Position numbers and translations under genes: made by a program. Below are positions 33,729 to 44,798 of a stretch of 64,000 nt of DNA, piece by piece (position 1 is the first letter of the stretch; every line of letters starts with the position of its first letter). The stretch lies in NCBI RefSeq assembly GCF_011008565.1, contig NZ_JAAIWK010000004.1, positions 1 through 64,000 on the forward strand, in the 5' to 3' direction. Source of the stretch: Heyndrickxia ginsengihumi (GTDB lineage: Bacteria > Bacillota > Bacilli > Bacillales > Bacillaceae_C). The notes under the pieces were generated by a model. That model ran no database searches. It saw only the letters and a program-made list of their open reading frames with translations, and was not told the origin of the DNA.

Positions 33729-34910
33729 ATGACTATAGAGCATTTAGATAGAAAATTTTATGAGTATTTTCAAGCGGAGCCTGTATCTGCCTTTTTTGCA
33801 CCAGGCAGAATCAACTTAATAGGGGAGCATACAGACTATAACGGCGGTCATGTATTTCCTTGCGCAATTACATTAGGGACATATGCTTTAGCGAGAAAAC
33901 GAGATGATGAAAAGATTCGATTCGTTTCTTTAAATTTTGAAGAAAAGGGAATAATTGAATTTACAATAAATCAATTAAACTATGATCAACATCATGGATG
34001 GGCAAATTATCCTAAAGGGGTAATTAAATTTGTTAAGGAGCAGGGATACGAATTGCATCATGGCTTTGATTGCCTTATCTATGGCAATATTCCAAACGGT
34101 GCAGGCCTGTCATCATCGGCTTCCATTGAGCTTTTAACAGGGGTAATGCTCGAAACATTATATGCTCTACAGATCCCAAGAATTGATTTAGTAAAGATAG
34201 GGCAGCAAGTAGAAAATCATTACATTGGCGTCAATAGTGGGATTATGGATCAATTTGCGGTAGGTATGGGCAAAAAAGATACTGGTATTTTTCTAGATTG
34301 TAACAAACTTGAATTTGAATATGCCCCTATTAAATTAGATCAACATCAAATTTTAATTATGAACACAAATAAACGCAGAGAATTATCAGATTCAAAATAT
34401 AACGAACGTCGATCCGAATGTGATGATGCGTTAGCACAGTTGAAAAAAGTAGTATCTATTAAATCATTAGGAGATTTAACAGAAGAAGGATTTGAAAAAA
34501 ATCAACATATCATAGAAAATAAGATTGTAAGGAAAAGAGCTAAACATGCAGTCTATGAAAATAGACGTACAATAAACGCTCTGAAAGCATTAAAACAAGG
34601 AAACTTGACTGAATTTGGAGAACTGATCAATGCTTCTCACCGTTCTTTACGTGATGATTATGAAGTGACAGGTAAAGAATTAGACACTTTAGTAAAAGCT
34701 GCCTGGGCGCAGGAAGGCGTACTTGGGGCGCGCATGACTGGTGCCGGTTTCGGTGGCTGTGCAATTGCTATAGTTGAAAAGGATAAAGTAGATGCTTTTA
34801 TTGCCAATGTTGGAGCAATCTATGAACAAGAAGTTGGATACAAGGCAGATTTTTATATTGCTAGTGTTGGTGATGGAGCGAAAGAAATTAAATTGGAGGA
34901 AATTTCATGA
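33729..34910 (+). CDS. galK: Galactokinase
   Basis: A 393-residue GHMP kinase that converts galactose to galactose-1-phosphate, the first Leloir step after mutarotation. The galactokinase signature [15 protein letters not shown] is at 26-40, the ATP loop at [18 protein letters not shown], and the third motif at [13 protein letters not shown]. The start is the ATG at 33729, seven bases after GGGGGG; the frame's earlier ATG lies upstream of that site. It overlaps galE by four bases. Confidence 0.95.
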   Translation: MTIEHLDRKFYEYFQAEPVSAFFAPGRINLIGEHTDYNGGHVFPCAITLGTYALARKRDDEKIRFVSLNFEEKGIIEFTINQLNYDQHHGWANYPKGVIKFVKEQGYELHHGFDCLIYGNIPNGAGLSSSASIELLTGVMLETLYALQIPRIDLVKIGQQVENHYIGVNSGIMDQFAVGMGKKDTGIFLDCNKLEFEYAPIKLDQHQILIMNTNKRRELSDSKYNERRSECDDALAQLKKVVSIKSLGDLTEEGFEKNQHIIENKIVRKRAKHAVYENRRTINALKALKQGNLTEFGELINASHRSLRDDYEVTGKELDTLVKAAWAQEGVLGARMTGAGFGGCAIAIVEKDKVDAFIANVGAIYEQEVGYKADFYIASVGDGAKEIKLEEIS

Positions 34911-35902
34911 GTATTTTAGTATTAGGCGGAGCGGGCTACATTGGCTCACATGCCGTTTATCAATTAATTGACCAGCAATTTGATGTAGTTGTCATTGATA
35001 ATCTACAAACAGGTCACAGAACTGCCATTCATCCAGAGGCGAAATTTTATGAAGGGGATATTCGTGACCGTGCATTTATGAGAAATGTATTTAAACAAGA
35101 AAAGATTGAAGCGATTATTCACTTTGCCGCTAATTCACTTGTAGGTGAATCAATGGAAAAACCGCTAGAATATTTTGATAATAATGTGTTTGGGACACAA
35201 GTTGTTTTAGAGATGATGCAGGAATTCAACGTTCCACATATTGTCTTTTCATCAACTGCTGCCACATACGGTGAGCCAGAAGTTGTACCAATTACCGAAG
35301 AGATGCCTGTTCAACCGACGAACACATATGGTGAAACGAAACTAACGATGGAAAAAATGATGAAATGGTCTGAAAAGGCTTATGGCATTAAATACGTAGC
35401 ACTTCGTTATTTTAATGTTGCTGGAGCAAGATCAACGGGGGAAATTGGAGAAGACCATCATCCTGAAACACATTTAATTCCTGTTGTGATCGAAACAGTG
35501 CTAGGGAAACGAGAGGCTATTACGATTTTCGGAGAAGATTACGATACAAAGGATGGCACTTGTGTACGTGACTACGTTCATGTAGAAGATTTAATTGCTG
35601 CTCATATTCTTGCTTTAAAATATTTACAAAACGGCGGCGAAAGCAATGTATTTAACTTAGGAAGCAGCCAAGGGTTCTCTGTGAAAGAAATTGTTGAGAC
35701 GGTGAAAAAGGTGACCGAACGAGAAATCAATGTAAAAATTGGAGAAAGACGTGCCGGGGATCCAAGTACATTAATTGCTTCTTCCGATAAAGCAAAAAAA
35801 ATTCTTGGCTGGAATCCGCAAAAAACTAATATTGAGAAAATCATTCAAGATGCTTGGAATTGGCATCAGCATCATCCAAATGGCTACGACGACAGAGGGT
35901 GA
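34907..35902 (+). CDS. galE: UDP-glucose 4-epimerase
   Basis: A 331-residue short-chain dehydrogenase-like epimerase interconverting UDP-galactose and UDP-glucose. The NAD loop is GGAGYIGSH (7-15). The catalytic Ser/Thr-Tyr-Lys set is STAATYG then YGETK. The UDP-hexose region is YFNVAGA. GGAGG lies before the ATG, which overlaps the galK stop. Confidence 0.95.
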   Translation: MSILVLGGAGYIGSHAVYQLIDQQFDVVVIDNLQTGHRTAIHPEAKFYEGDIRDRAFMRNVFKQEKIEAIIHFAANSLVGESMEKPLEYFDNNVFGTQVVLEMMQEFNVPHIVFSSTAATYGEPEVVPITEEMPVQPTNTYGETKLTMEKMMKWSEKAYGIKYVALRYFNVAGARSTGEIGEDHHPETHLIPVVIETVLGKREAITIFGEDYDTKDGTCVRDYVHVEDLIAAHILALKYLQNGGESNVFNLGSSQGFSVKEIVETVKKVTEREINVKIGERRAGDPSTLIASSDKAKKILGWNPQKTNIEKIIQDAWNWHQHHPNGYDDRG

Positions 35903-35907
35903 GATCA

Positions 35908-37404
35908 TTGGACATTTATACAGTAGTTCAGCAGTTGGTGGAAAAGGCGGCTGCTGTCCATCTAATTGAAGATGCGGACAAAATTTATGCACGTAATCAA
36001 GTTTTGTCCCTCCTTCATTTGGAGGAATATAAAGAGGTTATTCATGAGGAAAGTGATCAAGATATTCCAACGTTACTAGAAGAGATTGTTCACTTTGCTG
36101 TGCAAAAAGGATTGATTGAGAATTTTTTTGATGATCGGGAAATATTTGCTAGCAAAGTTATGAACGTATTTATAGCAAGACCATCAACAGTTAATGAGCA
36201 ATTCTATCAAAAATATTACGAAAGTCCAGTTAAGGCTACGCAATACTTTTATGAGCTTAGTAAAAACAGCAACTACATACAGATGAAGCAAATCCGTAAA
36301 AATATCGAATATAAAGTTGCAACACAATATGGAGATTTGGATATTACCATTAATCTTTCAAAACCAGAGAAAGATCCGAAAAGTATTGCGAAAGCGAAAG
36401 CAGTCAAAAAAGGTAACTATCCATCATGTTTACTTTGTGTTGAAAATGAAGGGTATGCCGGAAGAATTGGACACCCTGCTCGTTCCAACCATCGGATGAT
36501 TCGAGTTCCGTTATTAGGAGAAGTATGGTATTTACAATATTCGCCGTATGTCTATTATAATGAGCATTGTATTGTCTTGGCAGAGGAACATCGCGATATG
36601 AAAATTAATCGCGATACGTTTGAAAGATTGTTGTTGTTCGTAGAAAAATTCCCTCATTATTTTCTTGGATCAAATGCAGATTTGCCAATTGTTGGGGGAT
36701 CCATTTTATCCCATGATCATTATCAAGGCGGCGAATATGAATTTGCAATGGCGAAAGCAGAGATTGATTGGACTTTCAAAATGGATGCGTTTCCTGAAGT
36801 GGAAAGTTTCGTCCTAAAATGGCCAATGTCTGTGATCCGCCTGAGAAGTAAAGCTATTAATCAGCTTGTTTCTGCAAGCTCACGTATATTAGAAGTTTGG
36901 CGAACTTATTGTGACAAAACGGTTGAAATTGTTGCAGAAACAAATGGAATTCCGCATAATACGATTACACCGATTGCACGCAAACGTGGAGAGTATTTTG
37001 AAATCGATTTAGTTCTTCGTAACAATCGTACGAATGAGCAGCATCCACTTGGCATTTTCCACCCGCATGCAGAGGTTCATCATATTAAAAAGGAAAATAT
37101 TGGTCTTATCGAAGTAATGGGTCTTGCGGTTTTGCCAGCACGTTTGAAAAATGAGCTAGTTGAAGTAGAAAAGTTTTTGTTAAACAAACCTAATCAAATC
37201 GAGAGTTATCATCTTCCATGGGCCAATCAATTAAAAAAGAAGTATGATCATTTCACAAATGAAAATGTCAGTGATATTGTAAGAAAAGAAGTTGGAAAGG
37301 TCTTTTTGCAAGTATTGGAGCACGCCGGCGTATTTAAAAGAAATGAACAAGGAATGACAGCGTTTAAAAAATTTCTGCAAAAGGTCTCCTTAGTGAAAGA
37401 TTGA
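35908..37404 (+). CDS. galT: Galactose-1-phosphate uridylyltransferase, Gram-positive (type 2)
   Basis: A 498-residue enzyme of the long GalT2 class found in Firmicutes. It exchanges UMP between UDP-glucose and galactose-1-phosphate. The probable catalytic segment is GGSILSHDHYQGG, a counterpart of the HPH motif with His-Asp-His. Zn-type residues of the short class are not evident. The start is TTG at 35908, five bases after the galE stop with AGGGTGAG upstream. The frame extends back inside galE, but no better start exists. Confidence 0.9.
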   Translation: MDIYTVVQQLVEKAAAVHLIEDADKIYARNQVLSLLHLEEYKEVIHEESDQDIPTLLEEIVHFAVQKGLIENFFDDREIFASKVMNVFIARPSTVNEQFYQKYYESPVKATQYFYELSKNSNYIQMKQIRKNIEYKVATQYGDLDITINLSKPEKDPKSIAKAKAVKKGNYPSCLLCVENEGYAGRIGHPARSNHRMIRVPLLGEVWYLQYSPYVYYNEHCIVLAEEHRDMKINRDTFERLLLFVEKFPHYFLGSNADLPIVGGSILSHDHYQGGEYEFAMAKAEIDWTFKMDAFPEVESFVLKWPMSVIRLRSKAINQLVSASSRILEVWRTYCDKTVEIVAETNGIPHNTITPIARKRGEYFEIDLVLRNNRTNEQHPLGIFHPHAEVHHIKKENIGLIEVMGLAVLPARLKNELVEVEKFLLNKPNQIESYHLPWANQLKKKYDHFTNENVSDIVRKEVGKVFLQVLEHAGVFKRNEQGMTAFKKFLQKVSLVKD

Positions 37405-37428
37405 CCTTGCTGATGAAAGGAAATGGTA

Positions 37429-39479
<2,051 letters not shown>

Positions 39480-39902
39480 CAAAAGGGCCGTTTTCAAAAA
39501 GATTAGCGGAAAACTTTGGAGCGGGAACCAACGACTCTTTTTTATTAACATAAATAGTTTCATTTCGCACCCTCGTTCTAACTATTTTAGTTTTTACAAG
39601 ATGCTTACCTTTAATCATGCTGGTTAGAGCGGAAGGATGCGAGACGCCTGAGGGAAAGTGGGCATCTTGGAGTTCCACTAGCAGCTTAACAACATGATGT
39701 TCGAACTAAACAAACAGTGACTGATTTCCTTCAATCATGAGTCAGTTATTATTTGTTAAGTTCGTTTTTTTTTTGTATGTTTTGGAGGCAATTAGCATAA
39801 AGTAAAAGGTATGGAAAGCTGTCCTCTTACCGTTAATTATTGTAAAAAGACTTTTTTCTAGTGATTTGTGTTATACTATAAAGAGAAGGGAGTCGTTTAT
39901 GA
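39480..39902. other. Intergenic stretch with a family B repeat and a long terminator
   Basis: No gene is supported. At 39621-39676 a compact family B copy (TTAGAGCGGAAGGATGCGAG) is present. At 39701-39773 a long hairpin is followed by nine T and probably ends the gal operon: CGAACT-AACAA and TGACT on the left pair with AGTCA and TTGTT-AGTTCG on the right. A TATACT box near 39873 may serve the YdjO gene. Confidence 0.6.
39621..39676 (+). repeat. Compact family B repeat
   Basis: TTAGAGCGGAAGGATGCGAG, then GAGGGAAAGTGGGCATC. It is similar in layout to the copy at 59061-59126. Confidence 0.55.
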
Positions 39903-40088
39903 ATGGCATATTTTAATAATCAAAAGGAACCAGTTCCTGAAGTAGAGACGACTGTATGGGCTTGTACGAGTGATGATTGTAACGGTTTTATGCGTGAAAA
40001 TTTTTCATTTGGTGAACATCCAGAATGCCCGTTGTGTCATTCTGAAATGAAGAAAGAGGTTAGAGTATTGCCACTTATTGGCGGATAA
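39903..40088 (+). CDS. YdjO-like cold-inducible zinc-ribbon protein
   Basis: A 61-residue protein with Cys-x5-Cys (CTSDDC) and Cys-x2-Cys (CPLC) pairs that make a small zinc ribbon. NGFMRENFSF between them and the end VRVLPLIGG match the Bacillus YdjO family, described as cold-inducible. AAGGGAG lies ten bases before the ATG. Its biochemical role is unknown. Confidence 0.75.
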   Translation: MAYFNNQKEPVPEVETTVWACTSDDCNGFMRENFSFGEHPECPLCHSEMKKEVRVLPLIGG

Positions 40089-40126
40089 TACTTTGCAAGT
40101 CATTCCTTTCATTTATGTTCTAAAAG

Positions 40127-40160
40127 AGCTAACCATCTCCCTGAGACGATTAGCTTTTTT
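40127..40160 (+). terminator. Terminator after the YdjO gene
   Basis: AGCTAA and TCTC on the left pair with GAGA and TTAGCT on the right, followed by T7. Confidence 0.8.
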
Positions 40161-40196
40161 TATTTTTATTATTATATTATAGTTTCTTTTCGATCA

Positions 40197-40325
40197 TTAT
40201 TTTTTATCGAATTCTTTGAAAATTTCATCAGCAATTTCTTCTAGTGATTTTACTTTTCCGTGAGGATGCTGTGTTTCTTTTCTAACTTCCCACTCTCTTT
40301 CTTTTTCATGTTTGGACTTCGTCAT
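40197..40325 (-). CDS. Small charged protein, 42 residues, function unknown
   Basis: A short gene opposite to its neighbours. The ATG at 40325 lies seven bases after GGGGTGAG. The protein (MTKSKHEKEREWEVRKETQH, then PHGKVKSLEEIADEIFKEFD) is highly charged and helical, with no membrane segment or cysteine. Good ribosome binding site, balanced codon use and TAA-TGA double stop support it as real. I do not recognise the family. Confidence 0.65.
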   Translation of the reverse strand: MTKSKHEKEREWEVRKETQHPHGKVKSLEEIADEIFKEFDKK

Positions 40326-40473
40326 TTCACTCACCCCTTTTTAAAAATTTTTTCTTCATACATCTTTAATATCTCCATTACTCGGTAAAATTAAAATCAT
40401 CCTTTTATATCTCTATAAGAATGTTATAATTACCTAATATTAGAAAATTGATTGAAAGAAAGAAGGAATGACG

Positions 40474-41340
40474 ATGGCATTACAGGCTGGTACAGTAGCA
40501 ACTTTAGACGTGATAAGAGAAGCCCCATTTGGGTATTTTTTAACGGACGGAACAGATGAAGTATTATTGCATCATCAAGATATGACAGATGACTTTGATG
40601 CTGAGAAACCGCAAACGGTATTTTTATTTCAAGATCATCAAGGGAGATTAACGGCAACGATGACTATTCCTGAGATTCAAATTGGAAAATACGGTTGGGC
40701 AGAAGTTGTCGAAGTGAAAGAAAAGCTTGGCGTATTTGTAACAATTGGGATTTCTAAAGATGTGTTAGTCTCATTGGATGATCTTCCAGCGATACACTCA
40801 TTATGGCCGATAAATGGAGATCGATTATACATTACACTAAAAATTGGAAAAAATGGCCGCTTGTTTGGTAAACTTGCAACTGAAAATGTTATGAAGGAAA
40901 TATCAACATCAGCAACAAGAACAATGTTTAATCAAAATATTCAAGGACACGCTTACCGCTTGTTAAAAGTAGGGACTTTTATCATGACAGATGAAGGATA
41001 TATTGGGTTTATTCATGAATCTCAACGAAGACAAGAGCCGCGCCTCGGCCAAAAGGTAGAAGGACGAGTGATCGATGTTAAAGAGAATGGGATTGTCTAT
41101 GTTTCTTTATTAGGAAGAGCCCATGAAGAAATAGATCGTGATGCCGAAGCTATTTTAGCATATATGGACAGTCGTGGTGGGAAAATGCCTTTCTGGGATA
41201 AAAGTACACCTGAAGATATTAAAGAACGCTTTGATATCAGTAAAGCTGCTTTTAAACGTGCACTTGGAAAATTGATTAAAGAAGATGTCATCTACCAAGA
41301 AGAAGGTTGGACATTTCGTAAACATCAGGGAGAAAAATAA
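40474..41340 (+). CDS. cvfB: S1-domain RNA-binding protein CvfB (YitL-like)
   Basis: A 288-residue protein with tandem S1-like beta barrels: an N-terminal barrel (about 2-60), KYGWAEVVEVKEKLGVFVTIG, and QKVEGRVIDVKENGIVYVSLL. The C-terminal winged-helix domain starts near GGKMPFWDKSTPEDIKERFD. CvfB in staphylococci binds RNA and affects virulence regulators; in Bacillus the homologue is YitL. The start at 40474 is six bases after GAAGGA. It is followed by the VOC gene two bases later. Confidence 0.88.
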   Translation: MALQAGTVATLDVIREAPFGYFLTDGTDEVLLHHQDMTDDFDAEKPQTVFLFQDHQGRLTATMTIPEIQIGKYGWAEVVEVKEKLGVFVTIGISKDVLVSLDDLPAIHSLWPINGDRLYITLKIGKNGRLFGKLATENVMKEISTSATRTMFNQNIQGHAYRLLKVGTFIMTDEGYIGFIHESQRRQEPRLGQKVEGRVIDVKENGIVYVSLLGRAHEEIDRDAEAILAYMDSRGGKMPFWDKSTPEDIKERFDISKAAFKRALGKLIKEDVIYQEEGWTFRKHQGEK

Positions 41341-41342
41341 TC

Positions 41343-41738
41343 ATGGCAATTCATCTGAAACGCGTTCATCATATTGCTATTATATGCACGAATTATGAAA
41401 AGTCGAAGCATTTTTATGTAAATATTTTAGGACTTCGGCCCATTAGAGAGATTTATCGTGAGGAAAGAAGATCTTATAAATTAGATTTAGCGGTAGGAGA
41501 TGAATATCAAATTGAATTATTTTCTTTTCCTTCCCCTCCATCTCGACCTTCCTTTCCAGAAGCTGCTGGTCTTAGACATTTAGCGTTCGAAGTCGACTCA
41601 ATTGATGACACCGTATCGGAAATTCAGGCTGCAGGAATTGAGGTTGAAGATGTGCGCATCGATCCAACGACGAATAAAAAATTCACTTTCTTTACAGATC
41701 CTGATCAACTTCCAATCGAAATTTATGAAGGTGCCTGA
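41343..41738 (+). CDS. VOC-superfamily protein (YaeR/GloA2-like)
   Basis: A 131-residue vicinal-oxygen-chelate protein with two beta-alpha-beta modules. Metal-ligand candidates are His10 in RVHHIAII, Glu near IELFSF, His in LRHLAFEV and the final Glu in LPIEIYEG. It resembles E. coli YaeR (GloA2) more than true glyoxalase I. The last Ala codon and TGA stop lie in a family A repeat. Translationally close to cvfB. Confidence 0.8.
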   Translation: MAIHLKRVHHIAIICTNYEKSKHFYVNILGLRPIREIYREERRSYKLDLAVGDEYQIELFSFPSPPSRPSFPEAAGLRHLAFEVDSIDDTVSEIQAAGIEVEDVRIDPTTNKKFTFFTDPDQLPIEIYEGA

Positions 41739-41778
41739 CCCCTTTATTTCTGTGATATAATAAAGGGGTCAGACCCCT
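41730..41778. repeat. Family A repeat covering the VOC stop codon
   Basis: GGTGCCTGACCCCTTTAT at the left pairs with ATAAAGGGGTC at the right; the outer bases pair less well. It contains the TGA at 41736-41738 and ends 19 bases before the manA start. Confidence 0.85.
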
Positions 41779-41797
41779 AAAAAGGAGAGGAATTAAT

Positions 41798-42739
41798 ATG
41801 CCTTTATTTCTAGAACCAGTTTTTCAAGAGAGAATTTGGGGAGGTACTGCTTTAAGAGATCAATTTGGATATGAGATCCCATCAGATCATACTGGGGAGT
41901 GCTGGGCAATTTCTGCACATCCAAATGGTCCTTCAGTTGTGAAAAATGGAGCTTTTGCAGGTAAAACGTTACAGCAATTATGGCAGGAACAGCCACAATT
42001 GTTTGGCCATTATCCAACAAAAGTCTTTCCATTATTAACGAAAATTTTAGATGCTAATTCTGATTTATCTGTGCAAGTGCATCCGAATGACGAATATGCA
42101 AATACATACGAAAATGGCGAGTTAGGGAAAACGGAATGCTGGTATATTATTGACTGTAAGGAAGGTGCAGAACTTATTTATGGGCATCATGCACAGTCAA
42201 AAGATGAGCTAATTGCACTCATTCGTGAAGGTAAATGGAATGATTTGTTACGTAAAGTTTCAATAAAGCCAGGAGACTTCTTCTATGTTCCGAGCGGTAC
42301 GATTCATGCATTGTGTGAAGGGACACTAGTGCTAGAAACACAACAAAGCTCAGATACAACTTATCGTGTATACGATTATGATCGGACAGATGATAAAGGA
42401 AACAAACGTGAGTTACATTTAGATAAAGCAATTGATGTTTCTACTGTCCCACATCAAGATGCTGAAGTTCAGCTTGATGTAGACAAGCAACAAGGTGTGA
42501 ATATTACAACGTTTGTAAAAGAAAAATACTTTACTGTTTATAAATGGGAAGTAGATGGCAGTGCTCAGTTGATACAAGATCAGCCATTTCAATTAGTCAG
42601 CATTATTAGTGGGGAAGGGATGTTAACTGTAGATGGGCAATCATTCCCACTAGAAAAAGGAATGCATTTTATTTTGACTGCTGATGAAAGTAAATTCTTG
42701 ATTGAGGGAAAACTGACTGCAATCGTCTCACATCCATAA
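41798..42739 (+). CDS. manA: Mannose-6-phosphate isomerase, class I
   Basis: A 313-residue cupin enzyme that interconverts mannose-6-phosphate and fructose-6-phosphate. Zinc ligands are seen in VQVHPND (Gln, His), KTECWYI (Glu) and PSGTIHALCEGTLVLE (His). Length fits the short Bacillus ManA/Pmi type. AAAGGAGAGG lies eight bases before the ATG. Strong terminator downstream. Confidence 0.92.
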   Translation: MPLFLEPVFQERIWGGTALRDQFGYEIPSDHTGECWAISAHPNGPSVVKNGAFAGKTLQQLWQEQPQLFGHYPTKVFPLLTKILDANSDLSVQVHPNDEYANTYENGELGKTECWYIIDCKEGAELIYGHHAQSKDELIALIREGKWNDLLRKVSIKPGDFFYVPSGTIHALCEGTLVLETQQSSDTTYRVYDYDRTDDKGNKRELHLDKAIDVSTVPHQDAEVQLDVDKQQGVNITTFVKEKYFTVYKWEVDGSAQLIQDQPFQLVSIISGEGMLTVDGQSFPLEKGMHFILTADESKFLIEGKLTAIVSHP

Positions 42740-42740
42740 G

Positions 42741-42774
42741 AAAAAAATCCGTTGTTGCCGCAACGGATTTTTTT
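42741..42774 (+). terminator. manA terminator
   Basis: AAAAAATCCGTTG pairs with CAACGGATTTTTT around a six-base loop. It works in both directions by symmetry. Confidence 0.9.
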
Positions 42775-42846
42775 CACAAACTTTTTTATATGCAACACAA
42801 TAAAAACGTTTATTGGTGGATAATTTATTTCGTATTCAGAAATAGA

Positions 42847-42902
42847 TTGCTCATTACGAAAAAATCCTTTATAATAATAAAGAAATAGTTACCTTGATAA
42901 CT
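42847..42902 (+). promoter_or_regulatory. marR promoter with palindromic operator
   Basis: TTGCTC (42847-42852), 17 bases, TATAAT (42870-42875). AGTTA-ccttga-TAACT (42887-42902) lies just downstream of the start point, a typical autorepression site for a MarR protein. Confidence 0.65.
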
Positions 42903-42928
42903 TTTTTGGAAAACAGGAGTTTAACATC

Positions 42929-43357
42929 ATGTCAAATTTTGATCCATTTTTTCATTTATTTTCACAAGTTGCTAGATCGATTCAGAAAAAGAGAAATGAA
43001 ATATTATCTCCTTTAAATCTTTTTTATTCACAATGGTCAATTCTTTTTTACTTGAAAGAACATGGTCCATCAACACTCGTTGGGATCAGTAATTATTTGT
43101 TTGTGGAAAAACCGACGATCACGAGGACGGTGAAGCGCCTTGAGGAAAGTGGGTTAGTTCATCAAATTGATACAGCGGATAGACGTGAAAGATGTATTGA
43201 TTTAACACCTTATGCAAGAGAACATTATGAAGAATGGCGTGACCATATGAGATGGATGGACGAAAAAGTGTTAGATGGAATACCTGAAGAAGAAATTGCG
43301 AATGCTCAACAGTTTCTTTCTAAAGTAATGAATAATTTAAACAATATGAAGGAGTGA
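42929..43357 (+). CDS. MarR-family transcriptional regulator
   Basis: A 142-residue winged-helix regulator. The recognition-helix region is VEKPTITRTVKRLEESGLV and the wing is IDTADRRERCIDLT. It is translationally coupled to the MFS gene that follows one base later. MarR proteins release DNA on binding a phenolic or drug-like ligand, so this pair is a probable ligand-induced exporter system. Confidence 0.88.
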   Translation: MSNFDPFFHLFSQVARSIQKKRNEILSPLNLFYSQWSILFYLKEHGPSTLVGISNYLFVEKPTITRTVKRLEESGLVHQIDTADRRERCIDLTPYAREHYEEWRDHMRWMDEKVLDGIPEEEIANAQQFLSKVMNNLNNMKE

Positions 43358-43358
43358 G

Positions 43359-44576
43359 ATGCTGTATATGAGTAAGCCAAAACTTTGGACGAAAGATTTT
43401 ATTATTATTTCTTCCACAAACTTTTTTAGTTTTGTTACGTTTTATTTGTTAATGGCGACCATTTCCTTATTTGTAACAGAGCAATATCATGCTAGCCAAA
43501 GTGTAGCTGGGCTGGCAGTAGGGATTTTTGTCATTGCGACATTATTAGCACGGATTGTGATAGGAAAATATTTAGATCGTATTGGCCGCAAGCGGGTGTT
43601 AATTGTTTCGTTAATTGTCTTTTTAGTCATTACGTTGCTACACTTTGAAGCAAATAGCTTAATGTTTCTAATGATCATTCGCTTTATTCATGGTGCGGCA
43701 TTTGGCGTGATTTCCACTACTGCAGGGGCTGTTGTCGCAGATCTTATTCCGGATGAGCGCCGCGGTGAAGGTACTGGCTATTTTGCGATGAGCATGAATT
43801 TAGCGATGGCTATTGGCCCGTTTTTAGGAATGATTTTAAGTCAGTATACTGGATTTAAAACAATCTTCCTTGTTGGCAGTATTTTTTCAGTAGTCGGTTT
43901 TATTGCGACGTTATTTTTAAAAGTACCAAAAGTAGAACTTTCAGAGCAACAAATAAAAGAAATTGCGAGTTTTAAAGTTAGAGATTTTTTCGAACCGAAA
44001 GCAATTCCAATTTCTGTCGCAGTTTTAGCTGTAACACTTGCCTATTCTAGTCTTCTTTCATTTTTATCTACGTATGCAAAACATATCAATCTAGTAGAAG
44101 TTTCAAGTTTCTTCTTCATCGTGTATGCAGTTGCGCTACTAGCAACACGCCCTTTTACAGGAAGATGGTTTGATGAACGTGGAGCTAATTTTGTGACTTA
44201 TCCGCTTATTATTTGTTTGGCAATTGGCTTTTTCTTCTTAAGTCAAGCACATAACAGCATTATTTTTCTAGTAGCAGGTGCGTTAATTGGGATTGGATAT
44301 GGAACAGTACAATCAAGCTTTCAGGCAATCGCTATTAATCAAGCGCCGTCCCATCGAAAAGCGTTAGCGACATCAACTTATTTTATTTTTCTTGATTTAG
44401 CAAATGGGGTCGGCCCATATGTGATCGGAACAGTCATTGCATTGATTGGCTTCCGAGAATTATATGTAGCGATGTCTATTTGGATTCTTGCTTGTATAGG
44501 AATTTATTATGTCATATACGGTAAAAAAGCAGCTGCTGAAAAAAAGAGCGCCGCTGTACAAAAAGCAACAGAATAA
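43359..44576 (+). CDS. MFS transporter (DHA1-type) paired with MarR
   Basis: A 405-residue carrier with 12 predicted membrane helices. The loop 2-3 motif GKYLDRIGRKRV and the conserved Arg in RFIHGAAFGVISTTAG are those of drug:H+ antiporters. The ATG at 43359 lies four bases after the GGAG that ends marR; a second ATG at 43368 is possible. The substrate is unknown. Confidence 0.85.
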   Translation: MLYMSKPKLWTKDFIIISSTNFFSFVTFYLLMATISLFVTEQYHASQSVAGLAVGIFVIATLLARIVIGKYLDRIGRKRVLIVSLIVFLVITLLHFEANSLMFLMIIRFIHGAAFGVISTTAGAVVADLIPDERRGEGTGYFAMSMNLAMAIGPFLGMILSQYTGFKTIFLVGSIFSVVGFIATLFLKVPKVELSEQQIKEIASFKVRDFFEPKAIPISVAVLAVTLAYSSLLSFLSTYAKHINLVEVSSFFFIVYAVALLATRPFTGRWFDERGANFVTYPLIICLAIGFFFLSQAHNSIIFLVAGALIGIGYGTVQSSFQAIAINQAPSHRKALATSTYFIFLDLANGVGPYVIGTVIALIGFRELYVAMSIWILACIGIYYVIYGKKAAAEKKSAAVQKATE

Positions 44577-44580
44577 TCTA

Positions 44581-44617
44581 AAAAGCCGACAAGCAATTTA
44601 TAGCTTCTCGGCTTTTA
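44581..44617 (+). terminator. Terminator of the marR-MFS operon
   Basis: AAAAGCCGA and AAGC on the left pair with GCTT and TCGGCTTTT on the right. Confidence 0.8.
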
Positions 44618-44648
44618 TGATTAAATGATGAAAATATGTGTAAGTGAT

Positions 44649-44798
44649 AATCAAGGTGTCTCCACTTTTGTTATCATCCGGTTTCGACACCTAGCCCCTC
44701 GAGGTCAAATAACCTTTCGTCAATTAAGTCAAAGAGCGACTTTCTTGCCGAAAGAACATTTGCTTGTCGGGGCTAATCAAGGTGCCTCCACTTTTGTT
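44649..44798. repeat. Family C repeat with 24-base direct repeats, covers the MFS stop codon
   Basis: Two 24-base copies starting AATCAAGGTG (44649-44672 and 44775-44798) differ at one base and bound a core of about 100 bases. TAGCCCC (44692-44698) and GGGGCTA (44769-44775) form an inverted repeat within. The minus-strand MFS gene ends inside the second copy: its TGA is at 44777-44779. Confidence 0.65.
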
